In this document: positions 51,521 through 59,171 of the stretch, piece after piece
Layout of the letters: the number at the start of each line of letters is the position of its first letter
Position numbering within the stretch: position 1 is the stretch's first letter
NCBI GenBank assembly: GCA_024685285.1
Contig: JAIKVZ010000035.1
Coordinates: 18,804-82,803, forward strand
From: Bacteroidales bacterium
GTDB lineage: Bacteria; Bacteroidota; Bacteroidia; Bacteroidales; P3
Direction: 5' to 3'
Length of the DNA stretch: 64,000 nt
Notes under the pieces: model-generated
Databases searched by the model: none
The model's input: only the letters and a program-made list of their open reading frames with translations
Told to the model about the DNA's origin: nothing
Program-made: the position numbers and the translations under genes

Positions 51521-53392
51521 ATGACACAGGCCCATAAACCCATCCTACCCTTTGCCCGTCTGCTGGCTTTGGCGGCAGTGGTGCTGCTGGCTTCGTGCGG
51601 CCGTACGGTTGAGATGACCAACGTGGCCATAACGCCCGAGCCGGTGTATATGAACAAGAAGACTGGCTCTTTCACTCTCGGCAGCACGCCCGATATATAC
51701 CTTTCAGGCCTTGGACAGAACTCGCAGACAGCCAAGTATATAGCCAAGTCGATGCGCCACGCTCACATCCGCCCCTCGTTTGTGGGACAACCAACGTCGG
51801 GTTGTATAACCATAGGCCTCAACGAGACTATCAATCCAGAGATTGGCGATGAAGGCTACTTGCTCGAGGTGCACCCTGACGGAGTCTCAATTACGGCCAA
51901 TACCGAGGAGGGCCTTTTCTACGGCTACCAGTCGTTTTTGCAATTGCTGCCGGCCGACATACACACCACCGCCTACCGCCGCATTGTACTGCCGGAGTGC
52001 ACAGTGCTCGACTATCCTCGCTTTGCCTGGCGCGGCGCGCACCTTGACGTGGCCACTCACTTCTTTTCTGTCAAGTTTGTCAAGAAATATATCGACCTCA
52101 TGGCCACGCTCAAGCTCAACAAGTTGCAGCTTACGTTGGCCAACGACTATGGATACCGCCTTGAGTCAAAGCTCCTTCCGCAGCTCAACACGGTTGGCTC
52201 GTGGCGTCCAAGCCGCGATGGCGATTGGGCCGACGCCGAGCCGCCAACGAGTGGCGAGAAGTGCGACTACGGCGGCTACTACACGGCGGCCGACATTGAG
52301 GCACTGGTGGCTTATGCCGCCGAGCGCCATGTGGACATAGTGCCCGAGCTCTTGATGCCCGGCGGCGTGTCGGCCATTGTGGCGGCTTGTCCGGAACTTT
52401 CATGCCTACCCGATGAGGAGCATTTGGTGCAAACCGGTCCCTATTGGCCTATGCTTGAGACCCTATGTCTGGGATCCGACAGCCTTATGGCGAGGCTCGG
52501 CACCATTGTGTCTGAAGTGGCCGCAATGTTCCCTTCACGCTATATTAATCTTGGTCTCGACGCCGCTGTAACCGACCACTGGGAGTCATGCCCACGCTGC
52601 CATCAGGCCATGCGCCGCCTGAACCTCAAGAACGAGCAGCAGCTGGCCGCAAAGTTTGTCGTTGACATGGAACAGTTACTGTCAGAGTACGGCAAGACTT
52701 TAATGGCCCGCGGACTCGACCCGGCCACAATACCGGCCGACGTGCTTCTGCAATGCAGTTCGAATATCAAGGAATGCAGCCAATACACCTACCACGGCAA
52801 CTTTGTGGTGCTCAGTCCTGACGACTACTCGCTCGATGCTGCCCAGGCCGACCCTCGCTACCAAAAAGCCGCCGCGCCGCGCCAGCTCACCTTGCGCTCG
52901 GTCTACGCCTACGAGCCTCTGCCCCAGGGAACCAACAGCCATGTGGTCTCGCACGTGCTTGGCGTGCAGAGCTCGCTTCCCACCGAATATGCTTCGACCC
53001 AGCGGCGTGCCGAACTCGCCCTGCTGCCTCGTCTGTGCGCTGTGGCAGAGGCAGCCTGGAGCCTGCCGCAAAACCGCAACTGGCCCCGTTTCCGCCGCAA
53101 TATAGTGCAATGCCGCCAGCGTTTGGCCGCACAGGGCTACGCCGTGTCACCGGGCTCGTTCAAGCCTCTGTTCCACACACGCGAGGCGGGCGAAGGATAC
53201 TATGACGTGACCCTTGAAACCGAGGTGCCTAACACCTATATCTTCTACACCACCGACGGCACCATACCCACCGAGCAGTCGCCCATCTACATGGGCCCCA
53301 TACGTCTGGCTTCGGGCACCCACATCAAAGTGCTAGCCTATTGGGACGGCCATCAGCGCGAAGGCGTTTACGAGTTTGTGATAGGAAAATGA
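51521..53392 (+). CDS. GH20-like lipoprotein with a destroyed active site (probable pseudoenzyme)
   Basis: A 623-residue lipoprotein (lipobox LLASC) that aligns by eye along its length with beta-N-acetylhexosaminidases of family GH20: N-terminal domain (GYLLEVHPDGVSITANTEEG), TIM barrel (FAWRGAHLDVATHFF, GGYYTAADIEALVAYAAERH) and a chitobiase-type C-terminal domain (FYTTDGTIPTEQSP). Every key catalytic block is altered. The family HxGGDE is NLGLDAAV here, so the acid/base Glu is lost. HLTDDQGWR is TLANDYGYR, MPGH is MPGG, and NLWTEY is SLPTEY. The frame is intact and well preserved, so it is not a decaying gene. A binding role for glycans is the simplest idea. Its stop overlaps the hydE start (ATGA). 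Confidence 0.87.
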   Translation: MTQAHKPILPFARLLALAAVVLLASCGRTVEMTNVAITPEPVYMNKKTGSFTLGSTPDIYLSGLGQNSQTAKYIAKSMRHAHIRPSFVGQPTSGCITIGLNETINPEIGDEGYLLEVHPDGVSITANTEEGLFYGYQSFLQLLPADIHTTAYRRIVLPECTVLDYPRFAWRGAHLDVATHFFSVKFVKKYIDLMATLKLNKLQLTLANDYGYRLESKLLPQLNTVGSWRPSRDGDWADAEPPTSGEKCDYGGYYTAADIEALVAYAAERHVDIVPELLMPGGVSAIVAACPELSCLPDEEHLVQTGPYWPMLETLCLGSDSLMARLGTIVSEVAAMFPSRYINLGLDAAVTDHWESCPRCHQAMRRLNLKNEQQLAAKFVVDMEQLLSEYGKTLMARGLDPATIPADVLLQCSSNIKECSQYTYHGNFVVLSPDDYSLDAAQADPRYQKAAAPRQLTLRSVYAYEPLPQGTNSHVVSHVLGVQSSLPTEYASTQRRAELALLPRLCAVAEAAWSLPQNRNWPRFRRNIVQCRQRLAAQGYAVSPGSFKPLFHTREAGEGYYDVTLETEVPNTYIFYTTDGTIPTEQSPIYMGPIRLASGTHIKVLAYWDGHQREGVYEFVIGK

Positions 53393-54426
53393 AAACCATA
53401 GTCGATACCATAGCCGCCACGCGCGACATCACTTTGGAGCAGTTGCAGACCGTGCTCTCGGCCACCGACACCGCCGCCGTCGACTACCTCTATGCCCGTG
53501 CCCTCGAGACCTGCCGCTCGGTTTACGGCAACGCTGTCTTCATGCGCGGCCTCATCGAGGTCAGCAACCACTGCAAAAACGACTGCCTCTACTGCGGTAT
53601 ACGTCGCAGCCACGCCTCGGTGCACCGCTATCGCCTCAGCGAAGAGCAGGTGCTCGAGTGCTGCGCAACCGGATACCGACTCGGTTTCCGCACCTTCGTG
53701 CTGCAAGGGGGCGAGGACGGCTGGTTCTCCGACACGGTGCTTTGCCACATGGTTCAAGCCATACGCAACGCCTATCCCGATTGCGCCATCACCCTCTCGC
53801 TCGGCGAGCGCAGCCGCGAGAGCTACCGGCAACTGTTCGAGGCCGGAGCCAACCGCTACCTGCTGCGCCACGAAACTGCCAACGCCGCCCACTATGCCAG
53901 CCTGCACCCGGCCGAGATGAGCTTCGACAACCGTATGCGCTGCCTGCAGGACCTGAAAGAGATTGGCTATCAGGTGGGCTGCGGCTTCATGGTGGGTTCG
54001 CCCGGACAAACCGTCGAGACCCTCTTCGAGGACTTGCAGTTCATACGCCGTTTTGAGCCGCAAATGGTGGGTATTGGTCCCTTCATACCGGCCAGCGGCA
54101 CCCCTTTCGAAAACGAGAAGGCAGGCTCGGTCGAGACCACCCTGCGCCTGCTCGCCATCATACGTCTGTTGCACCCCCGTGTGCTGCTGCCCGCCACCAC
54201 CGCCCTCGGCACTTTGCACCCCCGTGGTCGCGAGCGCGGTATACTGGCCGGGGCCAACGTGGTTATGCCCAACCTCAGCCCCAAGGACCACCGCAAGGAC
54301 TACGCCCTCTACGACAATAAACTCTGCACTGGCGACGAGGCCGCCGAGTGCCGCGTGTGTCTCGACCGCCGAATCCGTACCACCGGAAGCCAGTTGGTGG
54401 TCGACCGTGGTGATTTTAGGGAATAA
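53389..54426 (+). CDS. hydE: [FeFe] hydrogenase H-cluster maturase HydE, radical SAM
   Basis: Radical SAM enzyme that helps build the two-iron subcluster of [FeFe] hydrogenase. The ATG at 53389 overlaps the previous stop; 345 residues. The iron-sulfur motif CKNDCLYCGIRRSH (CxxxCxxC, about residues 60-73) is preceded by FMRGLIEVSNH, typical of HydE. Other HydE blocks are VLQGGEDGWF, YLLRHETAN, GFMVGSPGQT and GPFIPASGTPF. A further cysteine pair near the C-terminus (ECRVC) could hold a second cluster, as in some HydE. hydF and hydG are not in this window. Coupling to a GH20-like gene is unexpected. Confidence 0.95.
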   Translation: MKTIVDTIAATRDITLEQLQTVLSATDTAAVDYLYARALETCRSVYGNAVFMRGLIEVSNHCKNDCLYCGIRRSHASVHRYRLSEEQVLECCATGYRLGFRTFVLQGGEDGWFSDTVLCHMVQAIRNAYPDCAITLSLGERSRESYRQLFEAGANRYLLRHETANAAHYASLHPAEMSFDNRMRCLQDLKEIGYQVGCGFMVGSPGQTVETLFEDLQFIRRFEPQMVGIGPFIPASGTPFENEKAGSVETTLRLLAIIRLLHPRVLLPATTALGTLHPRGRERGILAGANVVMPNLSPKDHRKDYALYDNKLCTGDEAAECRVCLDRRIRTTGSQLVVDRGDFRE

Positions 54427-54447
54427 AATCTTAACTGTCTGAAAATA

Positions 54448-54477
54448 AGCAAATTGTATTTATTGATACAATTTGCT
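54448..54477. terminator. Stem-loop between convergent hydE and symporter genes
   Basis: A perfect 12-bp stem AGCAAATTGTAT / ATACAATTTGCT with a 6-base loop, about 20 bp after hydE. It is followed by CTGACTATCAGTG, a tail that recurs in variant form after the repeat copy near 63.2 kb. Confidence 0.75.
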
Positions 54478-54486
54478 GACTATCAG

Positions 54487-54573
54487 TGTGTTAGATGGGT
54501 TAGGTTCGGGTTAAGGTCGGGTCAACATCGGGTAGGGTTCGGACACCCCCGTCCGCCCTCCGAACAAAAGGCG
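54487..54573 (-). repeat. Dispersed 11-bp-phased repeat, copy 6
   Basis: On the minus strand: GCCTTTTGTTCGG arm, then ACCCGATGTTG, ACCCGACCTTA, ACCCGAACCTA, ACCCATCTAAC, ACACTGATAG. It lies between convergent genes in the orientation of the leftward symporter gene and is nearly identical to copy 3. Confidence 0.9.
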
Positions 54574-54629
54574 TACAATAACCGACCTTGGCCCCTGTAA
54601 GATAGGTGATTGACAGTGTTTTACATCGT

Positions 54630-56204
54630 TTATTCCACAGAATTGTCCCAAAATTCGGCATTGGCAATGCCGAGCTCTTTGGTGTTGAATTGCGGCTCTT
54701 TGCCCTCTTTCTTCTGTCGCTCATAGTCCTTGAGGCAGCGCAATGCCTTGGGCGAGAGCAGCAGTATGGCCACGATGTTAATCCATGCCATGGCGCCCAC
54801 GCCGATGTCGCCTATAGTCCAGACTATACCCGAACCCACCAGCGAGCCGTAGAACACGGCGGCTATGGTGCCGCAACGCAGCAGCCACACGACAATCTTC
54901 TCGCCGCGGTCGTCGCCAAAGTGCTCGTCGGCGCGCTCCAGCTCGTCGAGGCGCTCGGGGTGCTTTTTGTATATGCGGCGGCGCCAACGGTTGAAGAGGT
55001 AGACCAAGTTGGTCTCGGCGTAATAGTAGTAGGCCATTATGGTGGTGAATGCAAAGAAGAAGAGTGCGATTGATATGACGGTTTCGCCCAATCGTGGGCC
55101 GATCACGGTGCCGAGCGCTCCAGTGGTGTAGAACACTCCAGGCTCGCCCTCGGGTGCCATGGGGTTTTGCTGCAGGTAGGTCACCACTGCGCCTGTGGGG
55201 GTCTGCTGCACGGTGTCGATGATGTTATAGGTCTTGCAGGCAAGAATCATCATGGCGGTGGCGGTGCATACTAGCAGGGTATCGATATAGACCGAGAAGG
55301 CTTGCACCAAGCCCTGTTTGACGGGGTGGCTCACCTTGGCGGCAGCGGCGACAATGGGTCCCGTGCCCTGTCCGGCCTCGTTGCTGTAGATGCCCCGTTT
55401 CACTCCCCAGGCAATGGTGCTGCCAATTATGGCTCCACCCACTTCGTTTATACCTACGGCTCCACGCAACATCTGCATAAAAACATCGGGCACCACCTGC
55501 CAATGGATGGCCAGCACCACGATAGCCAGGATAATATAGAGTATGGCCATGAAGGGGGCCACAATCTGCGCCACGTTGGCAATGCGCTTCACTCCGCCTA
55601 TGATTACCAACGCTATGAGCAGTGCTACAAGTGCCCCTACCACCCATACCGACACACCGAAAGTGCGTGAGCACGAGAGGGCTATGCCGTTGCACTGCAC
55701 CGGTGGCAGGAATATGCCGCAGGCCACAGCCGCCAGCACGGCAAAGAGGGCGCCGAAGAAGGGGCTACGCAGACCTTTCTCGATGTAGTATGAAGGGCCG
55801 CCGCGAAACTGGCCGTTGTGGTTCTCTTTGTATATCTGAGCCAAGGTGGCCTCGACGAAGGCGCTGCCGGCTCCAAAGAATGCTATGACCCACATCCACA
55901 CAATGGCTCCCGGACCGCCAAAACCTATGGCCGTGGCTACGCCTACGATGTTGCCTGTGCCCACTCGTCCCGATAGGGCCATGGCAAAAGCCTGGAAGGA
56001 TGAGATGCCGACCTTTTTCTGGTCTTTCTTGGCACTGCCGAAAAGCAGGCGGAACATCTCGCCAAAGCGGCGCACCTGCACAAATCTTGTGCGTAGCGAG
56101 AAATAGAGGCCCGCCAATAGGCACAGTCCCACAAAGGCAGGACTCCAAACCCAGCCGTTTACAGCCACAACGGCCTGTGTCAACCAGTTGCCGATAGTCT
56201 CCAT
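54630..56204 (-). CDS. Sodium:alanine symporter family (AlsT/AGCS)
   Basis: A 524-residue inner-membrane sodium- or proton-coupled amino-acid carrier. The start at 56204 (METIGNWLTQ) is chosen because the -7 element at 56226-56233 overlaps the longer frame. It has about ten helices, with family blocks SGRVGTGNIVGVATAIGFGGPGA near residue 78 and STIAWGVKRGIYSNEAGQGTGP near residue 270. The C-terminal tail is charged (YERQKKEGKEPQ). Alanine or glycine are the usual substrates; glutamine is possible. Monocistronic and convergent with hydE. Confidence 0.9.
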   Translation of the reverse strand: METIGNWLTQAVVAVNGWVWSPAFVGLCLLAGLYFSLRTRFVQVRRFGEMFRLLFGSAKKDQKKVGISSFQAFAMALSGRVGTGNIVGVATAIGFGGPGAIVWMWVIAFFGAGSAFVEATLAQIYKENHNGQFRGGPSYYIEKGLRSPFFGALFAVLAAVACGIFLPPVQCNGIALSCSRTFGVSVWVVGALVALLIALVIIGGVKRIANVAQIVAPFMAILYIILAIVVLAIHWQVVPDVFMQMLRGAVGINEVGGAIIGSTIAWGVKRGIYSNEAGQGTGPIVAAAAKVSHPVKQGLVQAFSVYIDTLLVCTATAMMILACKTYNIIDTVQQTPTGAVVTYLQQNPMAPEGEPGVFYTTGALGTVIGPRLGETVISIALFFFAFTTIMAYYYYAETNLVYLFNRWRRRIYKKHPERLDELERADEHFGDDRGEKIVVWLLRCGTIAAVFYGSLVGSGIVWTIGDIGVGAMAWINIVAILLLSPKALRCLKDYERQKKEGKEPQFNTKELGIANAEFWDNSVE

Positions 56205-56225
56205 GGTTTCGCTCTTTTCTGGCTG

Positions 56226-56233
56226 CAAAAATA
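56226..56233 (-). promoter_or_regulatory. Bacteroidota -7 element for the symporter gene
   Basis: TATTTTTG followed by CA on the minus strand, 22 bp before the ATG at 56204. It fixes the start, since an upstream start at 56228 would lie inside it. Confidence 0.7.
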
Positions 56234-56240
56234 CAAAATA

Positions 56241-56271
56241 TTTGCCATATCGTAAAAAAAATGTATCTTTG
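56241..56271 (+). promoter_or_regulatory. Full Bacteroidota promoter for the dipeptidase gene
   Basis: TTTG at 56241-56244 and TATCTTTG at 56264-56271 with 19 bp between. The ATG is 120 bp further on. Divergent from the symporter promoter. Confidence 0.75.
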
Positions 56272-56390
56272 CAGTCTGAAATTGTATCGCAATGTCACAT
56301 AAAAACGTCACCACAAAAATCATTGCGTGCCTAACTGTCATTCGTGCAAAAAAAATGATAGAACAAAAACAGTAAAAACAATAACTCACC

Positions 56391-57131
56391 ATGAAAAAGA
56401 CATTGATTCCAATCTTCGTTGCCTGCATCTTAGGAGTGACTTTTGGTTGCTGCAAGAAAGAGCCGGTTCCAGTTTCTGACGGATCCGAGAACTTTGTGAA
56501 CATTACCGATGTTGTGCCCGACGCCATTCTTGAAATCCGCTATTTTGGCACCTACAATTTTGTAGGCACCCGTATCGACGGCTATCTGCAACCCACGGCT
56601 CTACTGACGCGCGAGGCCGCCGACAGTCTGCGTGCTGTGAGCGACGACCTCAAGGCTAAGGGTTACCGTCTAAAAATCTACGATGCTTATCGTCCGCAGA
56701 TGGGTGTCGACCACTTTGTGCGTTGGGGCAAGGACCTCGCCGACACGCTGATGAAGCCCTATTTCTATCCCAACGAGTCTAAGGACAGCCTTTTTATTAA
56801 AGATTATATTGCCACACGAAGCGGCCACTCGCGCGGTTCTACGGTCGACCTCACCATCTTCGATATGCATACAGAGAAGGAGGTGGACATGGGCGGCACC
56901 TTCGACTGGTTTGGCCGCGAGAGCCATCCAGACTGCGGCGGCAACCCCGAAACTGGCGAGTACCGTCAGAACGATACCATTACCGAAACGCAGTTTGCCA
57001 ACCGCATGATTCTGCGCGAAGCAATGTTGCGCCACGGCTTCAAACCTTACGACTGTGAGTGGTGGCACTTCACCCTCAAGAACGAGCCCTTCCCCGACAC
57101 TTACTTCGAATTCCCCGTCAAGGAACTTTAA
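56391..57131 (+). CDS. VanX-like D-Ala-D-Ala dipeptidase, lipoprotein
   Basis: A zinc peptidase of family M15D, 246 residues, probably hydrolysing D-Ala-D-Ala or related peptides in the envelope. The N-terminus is a lipoprotein signal with a Cys-Cys pair (VTFGCCKKEP). The zinc ligands and catalytic residues of VanX are present: YDAYRPQ (Arg), SGHSRGSTVDLT (His and Asp) and CEWWHFT (Glu and His) near the end. Unlike vancomycin-resistance VanX, which is cytosolic, this one is exported, so a role in wall recycling or nutrient use is more likely than resistance. A cation transporter gene follows 6 bp downstream. Confidence 0.9.
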   Translation: MKKTLIPIFVACILGVTFGCCKKEPVPVSDGSENFVNITDVVPDAILEIRYFGTYNFVGTRIDGYLQPTALLTREAADSLRAVSDDLKAKGYRLKIYDAYRPQMGVDHFVRWGKDLADTLMKPYFYPNESKDSLFIKDYIATRSGHSRGSTVDLTIFDMHTEKEVDMGGTFDWFGRESHPDCGGNPETGEYRQNDTITETQFANRMILREAMLRHGFKPYDCEWWHFTLKNEPFPDTYFEFPVKEL

Positions 57132-57137
57132 TCGACG

Positions 57138-58022
57138 ATGTCACGAGAGAAAGAGATATTCAAGGTAACACTGGTGGGCAGCGCAGCCAATGTGTTGCTC
57201 ACCGTGTTCAAGTTTGTTGCCGGCATAGTGGGGCACAGCGCCGCCATGACCGCCGACGCTGTGCACTCGCTCTCCGACCTGCTCACCGATGCCGTGGTGT
57301 TGATGTTTGTGCGTATCGGCGCCAAGCCCGAGGACTGCGGTCACGACTATGGCCACGGCAAGTATGAAACCCTCGCCACAACCATCATCGGCATTGCCTT
57401 GGCAGTGGTGGCCATAGGCATAGGCTGGCGTAGCGGCACGGCCATTTGGAAGTGGTGGCACGGTGCCGACCTGCCTGCCCCCGGTATGCTGGCGTTGTGG
57501 GCGGCACTGGTGTCAGTGGTGTTGAAGGAACTGGTCTATCGATACACTGTGCGGCGGGGTAGGAGATTGCAGTCGCCAGCAATGGAGGCCAACGCGTGGC
57601 ACCACCGCAGCGACGCACTCTCTTCGCTCGGTACACTTCTGGGCATTGGTGGAGCCATACTGCTCGGCAACCGCTGGACGGTTCTTGACCCGCTGGCGGG
57701 ACTCATAGTGTCTTTCTTCATCCTCCACGTGGCGTGGAAACTGCTCAAGCAGGGCCTCGACGAACTGATGGAGGCCTCCCTGCCCGATGATGTTGAAAAA
57801 GAGATACTAAGCATCGTTACATCCTTCCCCGATGTGCGCGACCCACACCACCTACGCACCCGTCGCATCGGCAGCCGTTACGCCATAGAGTTGCACATCC
57901 GCATGGACGGTGCGATGCCGTTGGCCGAGTCGCACGCTCGCACCTGCGAGATAGAGCAGGCCCTGAAGTCACGCTTCGGCGAGAGCACACATATTACCCT
58001 CCACGTAGAGCCCGTGAAATGA
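57138..58022 (+). CDS. Cation diffusion facilitator (CDF) family metal transporter
   Basis: A 294-residue inner-membrane antiporter that exports divalent metals such as Zn, Fe or Mn. It has six helices. The family metal-site patterns are SAAMTADAVHSLSDLLTD in helix 2 and EANAWHHRSDALSSLG in helix 5, with a GHDYGHGKYE loop in between. A cytoplasmic C-terminal domain (about 215-294, DDVEKEILSIVTSFPDVRDPHHLRTRRIG) has metal-binding-like histidines. It is likely cotranscribed with the dipeptidase and overlaps the ogt start (ATGA). The metal cannot be decided from the sequence; HxxxD in helix 5 is compatible with Zn. Confidence 0.92.
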   Translation: MSREKEIFKVTLVGSAANVLLTVFKFVAGIVGHSAAMTADAVHSLSDLLTDAVVLMFVRIGAKPEDCGHDYGHGKYETLATTIIGIALAVVAIGIGWRSGTAIWKWWHGADLPAPGMLALWAALVSVVLKELVYRYTVRRGRRLQSPAMEANAWHHRSDALSSLGTLLGIGGAILLGNRWTVLDPLAGLIVSFFILHVAWKLLKQGLDELMEASLPDDVEKEILSIVTSFPDVRDPHHLRTRRIGSRYAIELHIRMDGAMPLAESHARTCEIEQALKSRFGESTHITLHVEPVK

Positions 58023-58477
58023 CCCACACCTCCTTTTACAACAGTCCCATCGGCTCCATCGCGTTGACATCCGACGGCACCGCTCTCACTGGCCTTCGTT
58101 TCTTAGAAAATATAGAGCACATAGAGAATTTAGATAATATAGAAAACATCAACGCTGCCCGTCGCTGGCTCAACCTCTATTTCTCAGGCCAAGCCCCCGA
58201 CTTCCTCCCGCCGCTAAACCTAAAAGGCACCCCTTTTCAGTGCCGTGTTTGGCAGGCCCTCATGGAAATACCTTATGGCCAAACCACCACCTACGGCGAA
58301 TTAGCCCGCCATATTGGTTGTCGCTCTGCCCAAGCCGTCGGCCAGGCTGTCGGCCGCAACCCCGTCGCCATCATAGTCCCCTGTCACCGCGTCGTCGGCA
58401 GCGATGGCTCTTTAGTTGGTTACGAATGGGGTCTGGAGAAGAAACAATATCTACTCCATCTCGAACAGGCTTATTAG
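58019..58477 (+). CDS. ogt: Methylated-DNA-[protein]-cysteine S-methyltransferase
   Basis: Suicide enzyme that removes methyl groups from O6-methylguanine. The 152-residue protein carries the active site IVPCHRVVGSDGSL and the DNA-binding part FQCRVWQALMEIPYGQTTTYGELARHIG. The end YEWGLEKKQYLLHLE is typical. An unusual insert, LENIEHIENLDNIENIN (about residues 28-45), is encoded by a 9-bp tandem repeat (58104-58148) in the variable N-terminal part. The gene overlaps the CDF gene by four bases and converges on the cupin gene with a 5-bp gap. Confidence 0.93.
   Translation: MTHTSFYNSPIGSIALTSDGTALTGLRFLENIEHIENLDNIENINAARRWLNLYFSGQAPDFLPPLNLKGTPFQCRVWQALMEIPYGQTTTYGELARHIGCRSAQAVGQAVGRNPVAIIVPCHRVVGSDGSLVGYEWGLEKKQYLLHLEQAY
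58104..58148 (+). repeat. Tandem 9-bp repeat inside ogt
   Basis: Five units TAGAAAATA, TAGAGCACA, TAGAGAATT, TAGATAATA, TAGAAAACA. The AT-rich stretch stands out from the GC-rich gene and translates as repeating ENI/EHI/ENL/DNI/ENI tripeptides. Confidence 0.9.
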
Positions 58478-58482
58478 TCTTT

Positions 58483-59070
58483 TTAGTGAATATTAGGGTG
58501 CTGCACAGACAGCGGAGTGTCTTTCTGCGAGAGGTAAAACATATAAAGTACGGCGGACTTTGTGCCGCGGTTCTCGCCATGGTGGATGGTGCCGACCATC
58601 TCGACGATAGCTTCGCCCTCGTGGACGACCTTCTCCGTGCCGTCTTGCGCAACGATGGTCAGCTCGCCTTGCACCAGCACACCGCAGTTCATCACGTCGT
58701 GGTGGTGCAACCCGAGTTTCTTGCCGGCGGGAAACACATACTTCATGGCCACCAACTCCGGGCGTCCCTGCGGATAGTCGGGAAGCGCGGCCCCGTCCCA
58801 GCTCTGCGATGTGCGGAAAAGCTCCGTGGTCTCCACCTGCTTTAGCATCTCGCAGACAGGGTCCTCTCTAATGATTTTTGGTGCCGACTTGCCGGCCAGC
58901 ACCAGCACCTTTTTGCCGTTGCGGTAGATATGCAGCTGCCGCGACCGCACTACTGCCGTCAGCTCCGCGTCCTCCTGCAAAGCTGTCCAAATCCGATGGT
59001 ATTCGCCGCCCTCCTCAAACAGCTTCCGCTGCAGATGCGAGCACATATTGGCGGTGTTGATAGATTCCAT
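58483..59070 (-). CDS. Cupin-domain protein
   Basis: A protein of about 195 residues. The -7 element (59093-59100) is so close that starts further up would be inside or at it; the ATG at 59070 is preferred, with 59088 as an alternative that would be nearly leaderless. The N-terminal half (about 1-95) is basic and alpha/beta with no family I recognise. The C-terminal half is a cupin barrel with three consecutive histidines for the metal (KLGLHHHDVMNCGVLVQGELTIV) and a second motif (MVGTIHHGENRG). A sugar-isomerase or sensor role is possible, but no evidence decides it. Confidence 0.72.
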   Translation of the reverse strand: MESINTANMCSHLQRKLFEEGGEYHRIWTALQEDAELTAVVRSRQLHIYRNGKKVLVLAGKSAPKIIREDPVCEMLKQVETTELFRTSQSWDGAALPDYPQGRPELVAMKYVFPAGKKLGLHHHDVMNCGVLVQGELTIVAQDGTEKVVHEGEAIVEMVGTIHHGENRGTKSAVLYMFYLSQKDTPLSVQHPNIH

Positions 59071-59092
59071 TTCCTTATTTGGTTTCATTTTG

Positions 59093-59100
59093 CAAAGATA
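59093..59100 (-). promoter_or_regulatory. Bacteroidota -7 element for the cupin gene
   Basis: TATCTTTG followed by CA on the minus strand, 22 bp before the ATG at 59070. Confidence 0.7.
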
Positions 59101-59129
59101 CACTTTTCCCATGGATTGAGAAAAATTAT

Positions 59130-59160
59130 TTTGCCATGTTGTGGTTTTTGTGTATCTTTG
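59130..59160 (+). promoter_or_regulatory. Full Bacteroidota promoter for the Fic gene
   Basis: TTTG at 59130-59133 and TATCTTTG at 59153-59160 with 19 bp between, ending 11 bp before the Fic ATG. Confidence 0.75.
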
Positions 59161-59171
59161 CAGCGTGAAAT

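Noticed and set aside
56391..57131. Vancomycin resistance gene vanX
   Set aside because: The protein is an exported lipoprotein without vanH/vanA neighbours, so a resistance function is not supported.
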